Below are positions 12,059-24,076 of a stretch of 64,000 nucleotides of DNA, piece after piece. Origin of the DNA: Brevipalpus yothersi (Eukaryota; Arthropoda; Arachnida; Trombidiformes; Tenuipalpidae); assembly GCA_003956705.1 (NCBI GenBank), contig QZCP01000008.1, positions 8,028 through 72,027 on the forward strand, given 5' to 3'. Position 1 is the stretch's first letter, and each line of letters opens with the position of its first letter. The notes beneath the pieces are model-generated. The model did not search any database and was not told where the DNA came from. It was given only the letters and a program-made list of their open reading frames with translations. The position numbers and the translations under genes are program-made.

Positions 12059-14923
12059 TAATCTGTCCAATTATCATCACCACTTCCGATGTGAATATCT
12101 TTTCAACCACTAACATTTGAGTTGGAATATGAAACAATGGACGAGGCTCAAAACTTGAAAATGATTGATCCTGCCATCATCAAGAAATTACAGATCGTAT
12201 CACAGAATCTAATAGTAAGTTCCTGTTTATTTGGTTCTTGAGATTTCAATTCCTCGTGCAATGACTTAGAACTACTAGGAAACTCTCTCATACGTTGAAT
12301 TTGGTATCATTCCTTGCAATCATCTATAAATTCTTGCAAACCATTATCGGATAAATAGAAAATAAACCATCACGCGTGAATCTATTTCTTTATTTGCCCA
12401 GGCTACCCATATCTCAGCACTTTGAATGATTTCCTCATCTTTCTGATGGATTATATCCTGGAAATCACGATATAACCATCGGGGATCATTCCAAATGAAA
12501 TTCCAAATCCATAACAATTGATTTATGCATCCATGAAACTGAAGAACAAAGAAAGAGATTCATCGGACAAAATTGAGTGTGCAGTATCCCTTAATCAATT
12601 CACCACAATAACCTCTTTTTCATGGATGGAAGATGAAACTATTCGGTGACAATTTTTGCCTCTGACACCGATCACTTTTATATGCGAAAGGAGCGCTAAT
12701 CAGCAGAAGATAAAAGAATCGATCCTTCTCGATTCCGGTGCAACTGAAATCACGTAGCATCAATTTAAGTGAGTTGGTGTGAGCTTGAGTGAGATTAAAA
12801 ACAATGATGATGATTAGTGGATTCATGATTGATGAATTGATTTTCAACTGATGTATGTGGAAAAGTTTTGTAGTGTCCTCCGTAAAAGTGAATGAGTAAA
12901 AATATAGGGAAGACAACCACACCAAAATATGGGATAAACTTACAATAAAAATGAGTGAATATTTGTGATTAATCGAGAGCATCCAAAATACTACGATGTG
13001 GAAGCGGAAAGATGGAATTGAAGTCCGTCATTTTCGAGGTAAAAGTTTAAGAGGTCATTATTGATTAGAAACTATTTATTCAGGTTCGGATCTCATATTC
13101 TATAATTCATTAGCACCTTTTATTTCTCAACATACAAGAGTGATATCACATGCCAGATAAATTGTCCCTGACTGGGAAATGAACTTGCAATGCTCTTTTC
13201 CATTTGGCTCTGCTCATTTTTCACTTGATACAAACATCTGATCTTCTTTTGGGTCAATTCATATCCCTGTTATGTGAAAATAGAATGCTAAGAATCGTTT
13301 AGTCAATGAACACTATTTGGAAATGTTTGGAGTCTCAAATGTATGAGCACTACTTGATGCGTGGAAGGAAAAAATAAAAGGGTTACCTGATCCGCTTAAC
13401 CTGGTTGAGAAAACCTTGAACTATCCCAGCCTATTGTAAGTCAATCGGATTTTTGTCAATAGTTCTCTCTTCACTGCAACTGCATGATTCATGAAACTGG
13501 CCAGAAAATCTGTCCAGCATGATTCGAAGCCAAATGAAGGACTAACGCGATTCGTGAGAACTTGATTTATTTAGCTTAGATTGGTTCATATAATTCGCAC
13601 ATTCAAGCCTATTAGAACTCATAGTACACTACCATGAACAAATCCTGAAGGATTGCAATTTTTTCTGTCAATAATAGTAGTAGCAGCATGTACAACGCAC
13701 AGTAATGAGAATCTCGTCCTACCTGCAACCATCCATTATGTTTACTCAAATACATGTACAAGTGAAAAAGGCCCGTCATACGACGGGCTAGTTAGATCAG
13801 AGTAAATTTGGAGATGTGTCCAGGCTGAGACATTCACAGCTTGCTTCGCTACGTACTGGCCAGCATGAAGCGCGTTCTCTCTCTCTCTCTCTCTCATTTC
13901 CATACACTAATCCTTTTTAGGCCTCTGGCGTTGGAAGAAAATCGAAGAGAAAGAGAAAGAAAGGGAAAAAGAGAGAGGCAGAGAAAGAGAACTCGCTAAG
14001 CTCAATTGACTCTTTACTAAATTGCTGCGTTGATAGTATAGATAGCTGATACTCATATTTATGGAGCTCTTTTCCTGCATGGCTGGTGTTCCCGTTTTCC
14101 CATCAATTAAAAATATTGTCTCACTCAATAGTTGCTTACTTCATCTCAATTTGAGTATCAAGTGAACTAGATAGAAAGCTCTAGTGATTGCATTGCGAGA
14201 CATCTAGTATGATTTCCAATTTAAGTTTTGATTATCAAAGTCCATTTTTAAAAATTGGAATTGAGTTCAATTGCTTTCAGCAATCGAAACCTTCAGGGAG
14301 TGATTGGTATTTCGTTCAATCAGGTGCTCGAAAATTCAATTTTTTTCACCGTGAAGAGATCAGAACTTCCTAATCGAGAGAAAAAGTAGATTTAGAAGTA
14401 AGTAACAAGTGCATAAGCAAAATGGGTGAGACTATATTCTTCATCTGACTCGAGAGAGATTTTGGTACATTGTTTCCATTATCACTCATGGTGGTTTCCT
14501 TTTCACTATTGAGGGAGGCTATTATGCATGCTGGATAGCCAGAGAAATCACATGTTCGTGTCTAGGAGAATATTTTTCGTCAGTGTGGTGAAGAACAAAG
14601 TGTAACCCATCTTTCATAAGAACTTGCCCCTCGATTTTTGCCTACTCCCTCTCAACATGGCATCTTTAGCTCCCTCCGATATTTTCTATCATGGGGATCA
14701 TCTTGTACATGATTTGAAAAGAGGCTGACTGCACCAGAGAAGAAGTACATCAAATCAAATGAGCATAATATGTTTCTTAGAGCTGCCAAAATATTATCAT
14801 CCTCTTACCTGGAGTTGGAAAAATAATGAAAGAAGATTAGCAGAAAAAGAGGTAAAATAAAAGCACATATTGAAGTGGAGTAGATCCGATTATCAGAGGA
14901 CCCGAGATGAGTTCGATCGAAGA
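12059..14923. other. Gene-poor spacer with one possible small secreted ORF
   Basis: A minus-strand frame at 12620-12982 has an internal ATG giving about 68 residues that start with a signal-peptide-like MNPLIIIIVFNLTQA and contain two cysteines. It has no known family and no repeat copy, so it is only a candidate. Other contents are a CT tract near 13876-13897, a perfect hairpin near 13775 (GCCCGTC, loop ATAC) and short frames. I see no other gene. Confidence 0.35.
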
Positions 14924-16234
14924 ATAGTCACCATCTTGGCCCTAGCTCGAAAAAATTTGAGACCCATCATATCTTATCTATTCTTTGATGAACATGATCG
15001 TGCTGTTTTCAACTATCTGAGAATACGTATTTGAGATATGAATGCCAACATTCTGGAGGTTTATTAGGCCAGAAAAGATTCCAATCTCACCCTATTTTGA
15101 TGACACTTAGTTTTTCTGAAAGCTTGAAGCAAATCAGATTGTTCGATGGTGGACAAAATGCTCTGACCACAAGATGAAACTCACACTACAGCTCTATTGT
15201 ATGGAGGTTAACATTCTCAGAGAGTTCCAAGGTGCTGATCCAGTAGGATTCCTGAGATATGAGCATTCCATCTATGAAAATCAATGTTCAGAGCTACCCC
15301 AAGAGCTCAGAATAGTACATTATGGCACTCAATTGAGAATCACCTCGACTCATCGACGGTGAGATGAGAACGAACAACTGTCCTTCGAGCACGAGCGCAG
15401 TGAAAAAAGTGAAACCAGCAGACTTCTCCGTGTAGCTCTCATTCTCCAGCTCTCTGCACATTCTTGACAACAGTATGGAAGGTTTCCTCCTTTCATGGTA
15501 TGATTAGGACAGGAATCATGGTAAAAAAATGTTCTGTTGGAAAGAGTTAGCGTAGATACTCCTGATGAAGCCTCATACTTGCCCATCATGGTATAGCTGT
15601 AAAATTGATTTTTGAATATAAATTGCTTCTTCTTGGATACCATGGTGTAGCCTTGAGCATTGATTATCGGGGATGAATTGCCTATAACTCGGAGATGCTA
15701 CTAGTCAGCATCTTGGGACTTTCTGAGAATGTTTTATTTACACGATAGAGCTGTAGTGTGAGTTCCATTTTGGGGTCAGAGCATTTTGTAGAACATCGAG
15801 ATAAGAAGCCATTTTTTCAGCATAACAAGAAAAGGTCAAATTCAGAAACTCAAAAGTCCTTGAAAATCTTCATCATGAGATTATCTAATCATGCTGCTGT
15901 TTTGGTCATGCGGTAAGAGTGATTACTGAAGTAATAATTGTTTAAAGGAAAACAATCACTTTTTTTGGCTCTGTTAGCTATCCATAACTTGATCTTATCA
16001 GTTATGTTATCAAACAATTTCCCTTGTTGTATGATCCCAGAAAAACTGAGTTCGATTGGAATTAGGTGAGACTGGGATCTATTGTGGCCTAATCAAACTC
16101 CGCAACGTTGGCACTCATATCTTAAGAATGGGAAGCCACAGAGAGCTGGAAAGAGCATAATCGTATTTTTGATCGAAAAAAAGAAGATCGAGAAGGACTC
16201 GAAGGTATGGAACTGGCAATTTTTGGTGACTGTC
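14924..16234. mobile_element. Foldback-like palindromic element, 1.3 kb copy
   Basis: Left arm 14924 to about 15310 and right arm about 15650-16234 are imperfect reverse complements. The left outer end starts TAGTCACCATCTTGGCCC and the right outer end contains GGCAATTTTTGGTGACTG. Internal landmarks pair as well: CAATGTTCAGAGCTACCC on the left, and GTAGCCTTGAGCATTGAT on the right. It has the same architecture as 50138-51415. The centre (about 15310-15650) has no recognised gene. Confidence 0.62.
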
Positions 16235-17782
16235 CTTTCTTGGGCATGGATTGCAAACCTCTGTAGTCGTTGCTTGATTACATAACTAGCTTTAGCGACC
16301 AAGTTTTTCCAGCTTGTTATGGTGACAGTTTGTTTGATATTCGTTCGTAAAGTTTAGGAACCGAGTTGACAGAAGCTTCTTCATCTTTCTGCTGCGAGCG
16401 AGAGAAGAATAAAAACTAATCTATCGGATGATTATGTTCTTGCTAAGAATTGTTGATGCCCGTTATATCTAATCTTCTCCCAAGTAAAATCAGTTGCTCA
16501 TTCATTGGTCTGAAAATGGGTCTCAATTCGACACCATGTTAATTCCTAGTGAATATCTAAAATGAACGATTTGAATCGATGAATGTTCAAACAACCAAGT
16601 ATTACAGTTAGCTGATCTCAACCAAGCTGATTTCTAGCCATTGGAAAGCCAAAATGAAGAGTAGTGCTGAATGATGAAATAGATGGTTTTTAATAATGTT
16701 GAGAAGCTCCATTTTTCAGGATGGAGCACACTTACTAATAATGATCGAGAGCTTCAAGAGCTTGCTCAATTTGATCTCTGATCTCTAAGGAATATATGGA
16801 ATATCCCATGGTTTTATGGTTTCATGAGAGATTCGAAAGCTTATCTCACACAGATTCTCTGAGATATTTTGAGAATCCTTCAAATTGCAGAGGCAGAAGA
16901 TGTGTGACAGTTTATCTGACTCATTTGGGAGTCATGGGAGCAAAAACTTGTATGTCAATGGCCTCAGTTGTTCAAGAAAATTCAACTCTCATAGAGTGTA
17001 TAACTCTTAAAGCTCGATAAAAAATTGATAATGCTCAAGCTATTTCAGACAAATCACTCATTGTATCGTAGCTTGCCAATTTGGAGAACTCAGTCTGAGA
17101 AGTTGAATCAGATGAATGTTGAACACTGTTAGTAAGCAGTGTAACTGGCTAGGAATTGCTCATCAGAAAACATTATAATAACTAGAGGGTTTGCTCACTC
17201 CACTCGTTCCGCTCGTTCCGCTCGCTTGCTTCGTGGCCTAATACATATGTTTGAACTTTGATAGATAATTTCAGAATGGAACAAATAATATTCAGTGAGA
17301 TTAGCAAGTGGAAGGTATAAAACTTTTGCTGGAAATTGTCCTCAAATAGATCGTTTTCTCTTTTTTCCTACTAAAATGCCTCTCCTTCCATTCCTCCAGA
17401 TCTAATTTGTGAAATTCTATCCATCACCTTCAAACGATATTCTCCCTCAAACTATCGAGTCCTTTATTGTTTATGAGACTCAATGTTTATAAGGCAAGGG
17501 AGGCAGTGGAGGCAGTGGAGGCAGTACAAGGCCTCAAATGATCAATATTTTTCAAAATAAGATAAGATAAGATTTTGAGATGGAGAACTAAATCATATTC
17601 AATAGTAATGCTTTGCTGATGTTTAATAAGCTCTGGTTCAGCCCTCATTTTTCAGAGGAAACCAAAACCACAAATTTTCCAATAGGATATAATCCAAGAA
17701 TCATGAATGCAGTCTTCATCTTGTAAAAATTTGGGGAGGAAGAAATAAGCAGGCTTTTTCTCATCAAGAAACAATGGCATTG
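16235..17782. other. Gene-poor spacer
   Basis: Nothing recognisable is encoded. It contains short tandem motifs (CGTTCCGCT near 17210, GGAGGCAGT near 17500) and a 74-codon plus-strand frame at 16796-17020 without family signature. Confidence 0.4.
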
Positions 17783-18947
17783 TCAGCAGGGCTCGATATC
17801 TTGGATCATGCTTCCGAATGCTTTTTGAACATCAGGGTCAGATATACATAGCATACCCCCTCCTCTTTTCAGTTGAAAATTCATTCGATTCAGATCCCCA
17901 ATACATGTGAAAGGATCATTCTCCACTTCTGAGACAGCCCATTTACTGTGATCCTTTGTGTATTTCCACTGCAGAGTTTCTTTCCCGTCTTGCAATCGCA
18001 TCATCAAAGTCACGATATTTTTGATATGACCTCTCCTATCGCAAACTGAGGGCTGATTCCCCCCAGCCCCAGATTTCCAAGTCTGAACGTTCAGATTAAC
18101 GCCTAAATCTTGTAACATTTTTGGGAAGAGATCAACCAGATGCTCTCTCGAGAATGATGGAGCCTTGGCAAAGTGAATGAGTTGAGCCCCATCCTTAGTT
18201 TCCATCAGCCTTTTACTAATATCCAATCCATCCCTATAGTTTTCGTCGAATAGCATCATCAAACTCTGATCTTCCGCAACTCTTGAAGCATACACGATGA
18301 CTTTCTCGACCAATAGCTGCTTTTTTACTTTCGAGATCTCACTTTTCTTGAAAGTCGAGCAAAAAGCTGTTTGACCCTTCACTCTACCCGACTTTGGGTA
18401 CCGTAATCCCAGAGAGAACTCTTTCGGTGTTGGCATAAAATGAGGAATTGAATGGATTATCCAAAAGCCAGTCTCTTCACCAATTCCCAGAACACCTTTT
18501 GCATGTGCTGTTTTCAAATGCGTTTCATCACTTTTATCTGTGGAAGACACCATATGGCAACTAGTTTCCAGTTTTCCCATATCATCATGAAGGAATTTTA
18601 GCTTCTTACTTACTGTATTTTTTTTCGATGTATTGATCATTATAAAATATATATTCGTAGCCATTGGGATTCTCATAGATTGGATTAACCGTATTGAAAA
18701 ATATGTTGTCCGTATCGTTCATTTCTTTCGATGATAGCTTGAATTTTGACTTCTCTTCATCATTGCTAGTAATGAAGGTATAGCGCGTCCCAGATTCACC
18801 CTCACCTTTTGATAGAACTTTGGTTGGAAAATTGTACACGATCCACCAATCCACACTTTGACCGTTATCATCTCTACATGACAAATCGATTCCATGGGTT
18901 TCCGGTATGGAATGCCCCAGAACAAGAAGTATTAAAACTTGAATCAT
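17783..18947 (-). CDS. Deoxyribonuclease II family endonuclease
   Basis: Two exons, 18614-18947 and 17783-18537, are joined by a 76 bp intron (GTAAGT donor, CCACAG acceptor) and give 362 residues. DNase II enzymes hydrolyse double-stranded DNA at acid pH in lysosomes, without metal, leaving 3'-phosphates. A signal peptide (residues 1-19, VLILLVLGHSI) precedes the family start CRDDNGQSVDWWIVY. Both active-site HxK motifs are present: H123-A-K (HAKGV) and H308-S-K (DHSKWAV). The family blocks GFWIIHSIPHF, GQTAFC, CIGDLNR and RGGGMLC are also intact. Length fits the family. The intron must be removed to keep frame, and its boundaries reproduce the family alignment. The neighbour upstream is a repeat, and the egghead-like gene lies about 1.9 kb away on the same strand. 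I see no sign of decay. Confidence 0.93.
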
Positions 18948-19309
18948 AATGAACGATGAATGTGATGTGAAAACTTGGCTGCTATTATCAACTTGTATAA
19001 AGCAACAGCTTTATATACTCAGCAGTACTCTCCTGCTGGGAAGGCTCTCAGATATCTCTGGACACTTGAGTATGAGACATGTAGATATCTTTACCTATCA
19101 TAGTCTGATTAGTGCTCCATACTGTAGCATAGCTAGGAAAATCATCGAAGCCGAAAAGAGGGAGCTATTCGAGGGGGCTTGGTCAACTCACTTGTGGATA
19201 TCACATGTGTGCAGATAATAGATCATACGAGCTTCATAATGTGTAGTTTAGGCTTTTAGTGATTTGTTTCTCGCTGAATATCCGGCAGCACGGGTATAAG
19301 GTATGAACT
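18948..19309. repeat. Promoter-side spacer of DNase II carrying a dispersed repeat fragment
   Basis: The stretch 19050-19215 is similar, in reverse orientation, to 50840-51010 and 420-590. Shared blocks include TTGAGTATGAGACATGTAGATATC against TTGAGTATGAGCC...GATATC, TATCATA and GAGCTATT. It begins about 100 bp upstream of the DNase II start codon, so the repeat may contribute to its promoter region. Confidence 0.5.
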
Positions 19310-20785
19310 CTTGTAATGATTACACTAATATTTCCTGAGTATGGATAGAATAGAATGAATATGAATCATGAAATATAATTAACAGTCGGAACAGTTAATA
19401 AGACACTTGAATTTAAGGAGACAAATCGGGTTCAAATCTGGTTTAAGTCAAATCACTGTGGTGTTACAACGTTTGAGTATGATTGATTACTGAGTTTTAT
19501 AAAGGAGATACTATGTCACTTCTATGAATACATTAATTGTTGATCTATTAAAAGGATATTGATAGCAAATGAAGATTGAGTTTGATAGTCAACATCAAGA
19601 AAATATAATCCTAATGATAAGTTCAATTATTGATAAACGTTAGTTAGAAGTTTCCAGAAAATGTATATTAAATGGAAACGATCGATATCCTTACACTCTA
19701 TTTCTTGATATTTTGAAAAGTTGCTCTTATAGAGAGACGTGACTCGATACATATCTCAACTGGTTTAATGAGGTACGAGATTGGTGTGATGGTCAACTCT
19801 TTTTTGGAAATATTTTTTTACTTCAATCTTAACGAGGATGCATCAATCCAAAGTGAAGTACCCTCATATGACAAAGCTAGGAATGTACTTCTGGGAGAAG
19901 AATTCCACAAATACTGATTGATGATGAAGCTGTTGACTGTGGAATCAAACTTGAAAGCGTCAGCATTCTTATCTTTGAAGTGGTGGGTGTTACATACTTG
20001 TAAACATCACCAATATTCTCATCGTCATGAAAATACATGGGAAAGATAAGATTCCCATCATCTGAAGATGGGGCTGGAGATAGCCATTTTTGACTAGCGT
20101 TTTTCGGAGAAGAACNNNNNNNNNNNNNNNNNNNNNNNNNNNNNNNNNNNNNNNNNNNNNNNNNNNNNNNNNNNNNNNNNNNNNNNNNNNNNNNNNNNNN
20201 NNNNNNNNNNNNNNNNNNNNNNNNNNNNNNNNNNNNNNNNNNNNNNNNNNNNNNNNNNNNNNNNNNNNNNNNNNNNNNNNNNNNNNNNNNNNNNNNNNNN
20301 NNNNNNNNNNNNNNNNNNNNNNNNNNNNNNNNNNNNNNNNNNNNNNNNNNNNNNNNNNNNNNNNNNNNNNNNNNNNNNNNNNNNNNNNNNNNNNNNNNNN
20401 NNNNNNNNNTGTAAGGATATCGACCAATTAATACATATATTCTGGAAACTTCTTCTAAGTTCATCAATAATCGAGATCATCATGAGGATAATATTTTCTT
20501 GTTTCTAACTACTCAATTCAATACTTAGTCGCTATCAATATCCTTTCAAGTGTTTCAACAATTAATATACACATTCAAATATAATAATGTCTCATCCATG
20601 AAGACCAGTATTCAATTAGACACCAATGATATCACATTACAATAAAACTTCCTTAAGCCAGATTCGAACCCAATTTCTAACCATAGTTTCAAGTAACTTA
20701 ACAATTGTTCTAGTTGTCTAGTGTATATTATGAATCATATTCTTTCTATTCTATTCTCAATCAATATTTGGAATTGAAAACGTTA
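19310..20785. repeat. Large imperfect inverted repeat flanking the assembly gap
   Basis: The stretch about 19310-19705 aligns with the reverse complement of about 20411-20785. Both arms carry AGAAGTTTCCAGAA, CGATATCCTTACA, AAGGATATTGATAGC, GGGTTCRAATCTGG and ATAGAATAGAA in the same order. The enclosed segment is about 700 bp including the gap. The arrangement fits a DNA transposon with about 400 bp terminal repeats or a foldback duplication. The minus-strand frame at 19877-20110 inside it shows no family signature. Confidence 0.65.
20116..20409. other. Assembly gap (294 N)
   Basis: A run of N from 20116 to 20409. It falls inside the inverted repeat, where a hairpin-prone template may have blocked assembly. 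Open frames that cross it have no meaning. Confidence 1.
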
Positions 20786-20879
20786 CACATGTATTTTGGA
20801 AATCGGATTGAGGCAGGATGGACAGATTTTCTGCTCAAAACATTTGTTCAAATCTCTGTTGAACTGGGATTCTGAAGAC

Positions 20880-22544
20880 TCATTTTTGCACAATAAAAAA
20901 ATCTGGCTTTCTATCAACCAATACTCGGAAGCTAGAAATTAATGCTGTAATCATATTGAAAGGTAGAAGAAGAAGAACTCCGACTACAGCGAAACAAAAT
21001 TCTGATCCACTCAGTTCCTTCAGGCTGAAAGATTTGGCTACACCGAAAACGTTCATATATATTGTTATCGCTCTCACAAACCCCAATGAAATATTCACAG
21101 TCAATAAGCTCTTGTTCAAAGATGGGAATGAAAGTGAAAGTATACAATCGAATACCACCAATGGGAGTGTCAACAATGTGCAGAGAAAGGTACCTGGTAG
21201 AAGCTTGTACTTCAGAGGAATGTCAGGTGAATGAGTAACCAAGAGAAGGCCTCTAATGAATCTTTCCCGCTGCCTTAATAAGTCACTAATTGTAAAGGGA
21301 GATTTTTCTTGCATTTCGCCTTCAATGAAGTCGAAAGAATAGCCTTTTTCGAAAGCTTTCATGGAAAAGAATATGTCCTCGCTCACTGATCCATCTGGTC
21401 CATGGTCAAAAGAAACGAAACGCTCAGCATCCAATCTAGCTACCATGTAAGATCCTGGAGGAGAGTAGATTTAACATATGAATTTCGATAAAATAGAGGA
21501 AAGGACTCAAATATCATCTCAACTAATGTCTGGAAGCGAACCTTTCCAACCAAATAAAGGCCTGTGAAATAGGCGAAATTGAGACTGGATCTTGCCCACA
21601 TCATCAGCAACAAGAGGTGAGTCGGACAATGTGGTAATCCAATTAACTATTTTACCACTAGCTAATGTAATAACACCTTGTCCGAAGGGATGCTGGCCAT
21701 CAGTTGTGAAATTGATTATTCCACAAACTGAATTCTTTGTTAACAAAGTTTCTTCATCCAAATGAACGATATAATCTTCATCATTAAGAATGTTAACCTT
21801 TTTCTCAAGGCTATACTGTAATACTCGAGCCTAAGATTAAAAAGATACGAAGTGAATGAGAAGTTACAAATGTCAATAAGCTAATAGAAAGCTATTTCAA
21901 TCCACCTTGAAAAGTGTACCTCGTCTCGAGTGATAGTTTTGAGGTACTACAACTTGTCTGATTTTTGGATGCTCTGGGAGTATATCAATGATTTTCTCGG
22001 TAACAACTTCAATTACAAATTTTTTCAATCCAACTGATGAACATATCTCAAGATTTTTTCGAACATTTTGTCGGACCAAATCTGGATAATAGCCCTTGGT
22101 GACAATTCTGAAGCACAAGAAAGGAGCTTGTGATGGATGGTACTTGAGGCTGACTTTTTCTTGGAAAGCATCATACAATAAGAGGCCCAAGAAAACGAAA
22201 CAGCAATAAGGTAGCTGAAGGAGAGCTATAATACGAGGAATATACAGTAGAATCGCATATTTTCCATAAATTTTGAAGAGATCATAATCATAAACCATTT
22301 CTGACTTTGATGGGGCTGTGATTTGAGTGTATTTCCTTGTGAAGAATACAATAAACATGAACATCACTAGACAATGAAGCAAATGCTTCCATTTTGAACT
22401 CAGTTTTGGCCTTTTCAGAGAGTGAAAGTCTGATTTCATCAAGAAATTGTAACGTGATGACTGGAAACCGTTTTTCATAATCGGCTCTAGATGAACACAG
22501 TCCACGCAAAAATATTTGTCAGAAGCAGCACTCAAATCAGCCAA
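20880..22544 (-). CDS. egh: Egghead-type beta-1,4-mannosyltransferase (GT2)
   Basis: Three exons (21906-22544, 21542-21830, 20880-21454) with 75 and 87 bp introns give 500 residues. The fly egghead and worm bre-3 enzymes add mannose to glucosylceramide, making mactosylceramide, the core of arthropod glycosphingolipids, at the Golgi or ER membrane. Strong family blocks are present: RIVTKGYYPDLV, FVIEVVTEK, RVLQYSLE, the acid cluster HLDEETLL (D238), GIINFTTDGQHPFGQG, GSVSEDIFFSMKAF (E335-D336) and FDFIEGEMQEKSPF. Two N-terminal membrane segments and three or four C-terminal ones frame the catalytic part. The usual QxxRW becomes Q371-R-E-R-F375, a tryptophan-to-phenylalanine change. The protein is about 40 residues longer than the fly enzyme at the N terminus; M36 (22439) aligns better with the family start (KHLLHC follows) and may be the true start. 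No stops or frameshifts. Confidence 0.9.
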
Positions 22545-23087
22545 ACAATCTTATGCTTATAATATCAGTCAAAAAAACTTTTGGAGATGCCTACCAATGA
22601 GGGTATGAGTCACAAAATTCGTTCAAATAGGTTTGGAGGATCATATCGTAAATCTAAGTAGCACTCGATTACACATGTATCATGTGAATGATATGTTACT
22701 CGAGCAGATCGTTGATACACTGTAATGAACTTTGCAAGTTCTCTGTGGATATTCTTTGGAACGATTGATCACTACTCTGCTCTGCATTGATAACTCTTAG
22801 TTCAGCCCATAAGTATCATCATTGTGCAAGGACAATAAAAATATTCCAGAGCAATGAACTCAATTGCGTTTGTTGTGTGAAAGGAAGTGAGGAACAATGG
22901 AAAAACTATTGATGTGTCGATCACCTAAACCAGTCATTTCATGCTTAATTCATACAGAAAGACTACAGGAAAAAGCTCAGGCTCAAAATTCCAATGAAAT
23001 TTGGTGGTTCACTATTTTTGGTTCATCATGTTTTGCTAGTATTGCTATGGATAAGAACTAGCTCCATGGTGGTCATCCTGTGAAACA
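22545..23087. other. Spacer between the egghead-like gene and the desaturase pseudogene
   Basis: Nothing recognised. Part of 22980-23087 on the plus strand could be a highly decayed continuation of the desaturase pseudogene, but no conserved block is visible. The upstream region of the minus-strand mannosyltransferase is also here. Confidence 0.35.
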
Positions 23088-23515
23088 TTGAAACATGGAA
23101 TATTCTTTTTTTCTGTCACATATCTCTCAACTGGTCATCATTTATCATTAATGCTTCCAGTTAGTCAGTCATTCAAAAAGCATCACTTAACACACCATCG
23201 TAACCTTAAACACTCTAATCTGGATCTAGCAATTCCTTATGATCTAGAGAATACCATATTCAGAACACCACTTACAAAATTACTATGGTCATTTTTGGAA
23301 CCAATGTCCATCCATGCGAGGTCCTCAAAAAAACTCCGATGCTCAGAATGATAACCTATGACGTTGCAAACATGCTGGCACAATTAGTTTTCTCTGCCAC
23401 CACCCGTTACTCTTGTGGATGGAGAATGGTTGCTTTCCTATTTGTTTCTTTCTTCACAACTCATCCATTGTCCATTTATATGTTCACTGAGCGCCATAGT
23501 TTATTTGAGCCTTGA
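23088..23515 (+). pseudogene. Dihydroceramide desaturase pseudogene
   Basis: Two overlapping frames together match the middle of the intact desaturase at 24077-25081. The first frame has the second histidine box as KKHHLTHHRNL, then LDLAIPYDLENTIFRTPL and KLLWSFLEP. The frame then shifts at about 23290-23345, and the second frame continues with VANMLAQLVFSATTRYSCG and RMVAFLFVSFF. The first and last histidine boxes are missing, and the second frame ends at a stop before the C-terminal third. It lies head-on to the intact gene, about 560 bp from that gene's stop codon, so it looks like a broken inverted duplicate. Confidence 0.8.
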
Positions 23516-23596
23516 GAAATTCTGGGAGGATACAAACGAGGATACCAGACGAATGGTACAGGTTTAGAAAATTCAAATCTAAAAAAAATATTCATG

Positions 23597-23686
23597 GTAA
23601 TAGTAATAGTAATAGTAATAGTAATAGTAATAGTAATAGTAATAGTAATAGTAATAGTAATAGTAATAGTAATAGTAATAATAATA
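23597..23686 (+). repeat. (GTAATA)n microsatellite
   Basis: About 14 near-perfect GTAATA hexamers follow the pseudogene. The asparagine-serine stretch read through it is an artefact. Confidence 0.95.
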
Positions 23687-24076
23687 AAGATTATAGTGGT
23701 GTTAATAATTACAATGGAATACTTTTAGAATCCCCACTTCCTCTGATAATGTTGTTCCAAAATTCAAATATAAGTAATTATGCTCTGATAAATTCATTGA
23801 ATTTTTCATTCATCTACACTCAGCTAAGCATTTCACTAGCAGGAAAGTTATTGAATCCGCATTCTACTTTGTTTGGAGTTGAGTATTAGCCTCGTTGAGT
23901 GTAGGTTAGGTTGTTTTCAACGACCTTCGCTGATGTAATTTTCTGATGAAAAAACGGGAATCAATGAGAAGTAAACTTCAATTGTAATCTGATAGAAAAA
24001 TCTCAGGTTTATTGGCTCAAGAAAACTCAATTATCACAGAGACCTTAAATCAACTAGATGTCACCTTTCAGGAATT

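Noticed and set aside
16796..17020. 74-codon plus-strand frame
   Set aside because: No signature, no splice context and surrounded by repeats.
19877..20483. Open frames of 113-196 codons across the assembly gap
   Set aside because: They are created by translating N bases; the real flanking bases show no protein family.
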